Below are positions 62,933-64,000 of a stretch of 64,000 nucleotides of DNA, one piece after another; within the stretch, counting starts at the first letter, position 1, and every line of letters begins with the position of its first letter. The notes under the pieces were generated by a model. That model was not told the DNA's origin and made no database searches. It saw only the letters and a list, made by a program, of their open reading frames with translations. The stretch comes from Bacteroidetes bacterium HGW-Bacteroidetes-10 (GTDB lineage Bacteria; Bacteroidota; Bacteroidia; Bacteroidales; UBA932), in contig PHDT01000007.1 of the NCBI GenBank assembly GCA_002842695.1, forward strand, positions 1 to 64,000, read 5' to 3'. The translations under genes and the position numbers were made by a program.

Positions 62933-64000
62933 ATGGAATTGAAAAAATTCAAATTGATAGACAACATTTTGGGAGTTGTTGTTCTTCTGATTGCCTCCTT
63001 TACATATCTCTCCACCATAGAGCTTACAACAAGCTTCTGGGATTGCGGAGAGTTTATTGCATCCTCATATAAGCTGGAGGTTGGGCACCCTCCCGGAAAT
63101 CCGGTATTTCAGCTTATTGCAAGATTTTTCACACTCTTCACCGGGCCTGAGCAGGCAGCAATGATGGTTAATGCAATGAGTGCAATGTGCTCAGCCTTCA
63201 CCATTCTGTTCCTCTTCTGGACAATTACCCATCTGGGAAGAAGAATCTCAGAGAAGAGCGGTAACAATCTTTCAATGTCCGGTTCCATTGCAATATGGGG
63301 TGCGGGTATTGTTGGTGCTCTTGTTTATACATTTTCTGATACTTTCTGGTTCTCTGCTGTTGAAGGTGAGGTGTACGCAATGTCGTCCCTATTCACAGCT
63401 GCTGTTTTCTGGGCTATGCTCAAGTGGGAGGAGGAGGCAGACAAGCCTCACTCAAACAGATGGATTATTCTCATCGCATTCCTTATGGGCCTCTCCATTG
63501 GGGTCCATCTGCTGAACCTTCTTGCTATACCTGCCCTGGTATTCATCTACTACTATAAGAAATATGATGTTACAGCCAAAAGAAGCTTTTATGTCCTTCT
63601 GATTTCGGGAGTAATTCTTGCTGCAATCCTGTACGGCATTATCCCATATCTGCCAAAAATTGCGTCCTGGTTTGATCTTATGTTTGTTAACGGACTGGGT
63701 ATGCCATTCAACTCGGGAGCTGCTGTTTTTATGGTGCTTCTGCTTGTTGCTTCATTTGCCGGTATCTGGTATACTTACAAAAAGCAGAACTTTCTCTGGA
63801 ATACAATTCTTCTGAGCTTCACAATGATAGTCATTGGCTATTCCTCTTTTGCGGTTGTGATTATTAGGTCATCTGCAAATACACCTACCAATGAGAATCA
63901 GCCCGACAATCCATTCTCGCTTGTAAGATACCTTGGACGCGAGCAGTATGGCAGCAATCCTCTCATTTACGGTGAGAGCTTTACATCTCCTTATGAGATT
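62933..64000 (+). CDS. DUF2723 multi-helix membrane protein (3' end outside window)
   Basis: The first 356 residues are visible. It begins MELKKFKLIDNILGVVVLLIASFTYLSTIELTTSFWDCGEFIASSYKLEVGHPPGNPVFQL (in parts), with the diagnostic SFWDCGEFIAS...VGHPPGNP motif of DUF2723 in the GT-C glycosyltransferase-like fold; the conserved acidic residue sits in the first extracytoplasmic loop. At least seven membrane helices follow (for instance GAGIVGALVYTFSDTFWFSAVEGEVYAMSSLF in parts). Members are probably membrane glycosyltransferases acting on lipid-linked sugars; the reaction here is unknown. Confidence 0.9.
   Translation, partial: MELKKFKLIDNILGVVVLLIASFTYLSTIELTTSFWDCGEFIASSYKLEVGHPPGNPVFQLIARFFTLFTGPEQAAMMVNAMSAMCSAFTILFLFWTITHLGRRISEKSGNNLSMSGSIAIWGAGIVGALVYTFSDTFWFSAVEGEVYAMSSLFTAAVFWAMLKWEEEADKPHSNRWIILIAFLMGLSIGVHLLNLLAIPALVFIYYYKKYDVTAKRSFYVLLISGVILAAILYGIIPYLPKIASWFDLMFVNGLGMPFNSGAAVFMVLLLVASFAGIWYTYKKQNFLWNTILLSFTMIVIGYSSFAVVIIRSSANTPTNENQPDNPFSLVRYLGREQYGSNPLIYGESFTSPYEI

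Overview
The window is chromosomal DNA of a Bacteroidota bacterium, most likely order Bacteroidales; the genus cannot be told from sequence alone. The signs are a SecD-SecF fusion, the DUF4271 / hemD / rnpA / yidD cluster, a GldE-like protein beside a phosphopantetheinyl transferase, BACON domains, a S37 peptidase, a DUF2723 protein, and many copies of the Bacteroidota sigma-70 -7 box TAnnTTTG just upstream of genes. Gene content is mostly housekeeping. No prophage, insertion sequence, CRISPR array or integrase was seen, and no gene-free stretch exceeds 300 bases (the longest, about 187 bases, lies between groES and nhaD).

Layout. 1-3246 (minus): a SPOR/PD40 protein, nfeD and floA (cut by the window edge). 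3363-9862 (plus): secDF, tryptophanase, glmS. 9849-15290 (minus): a MarR-controlled exporter operon (marR, TolC-like, HlyD-like, two ABC-2 permeases, no ATPase gene) with three copies of a GTTG-N6-CAAC operator candidate. 15335-17584 (minus) rnr; 17659-22874 (plus) gpmI and dnaE. 22848-23873 (minus): a ThiL-fold protein lacking most metal-binding aspartates. 23927-31782 (plus): sufB, a PnuC transporter, sufC, sufD, a DUF2147 protein, class II ribonucleotide reductase, ispE. 31779-35832 (minus): asparaginase, then tyrS-rbfA-FtsX/LolC-like permease.

35896-39837 (plus): S37 peptidase, DUF2156 protein, GldE-like protein, phosphopantetheinyl transferase; bcp lies opposite. 40454-43705: a 1083-residue lipoprotein joining BACON-like repeats, leucine-rich repeats, a thioredoxin-like fold and an M64-type metallopeptidase. 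43835-45778 (minus): groES-groEL. 45966-49499 (plus): nhaD, tadA, a DedA/YqaA protein, tRNA-Gln(UUG), a family 2 glycosyltransferase. 49492-53086 (minus): Na/Pi cotransporter, phosphodiester glycosidase-like protein, glycosyltransferase. 53190-56031: a surface gluzincin/beta-propeller/beta-barrel gene split by a frameshift, followed by a second PnuC. 56711-58522 (minus) uvrC; 58563-60371 a two-domain aminolipid acyltransferase; 60353-62843 (minus) SUI1, DUF4271, hemD, rnpA, yidD; 62933 onward a DUF2723 membrane protein running off the window.

Functional themes are envelope biology (SecDF, exporter, LolC-like permease, aminolipid synthesis, YidD, surface proteases, flotillin), Fe-S assembly, nucleotide and NAD precursor supply, and proteostasis. 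Two genome-scale patterns stand out: seven of the eight convergent gene pairs overlap or nearly touch at their 3' ends, and several promoters sit so close to the start codon that leaderless or near-leaderless mRNAs are expected.
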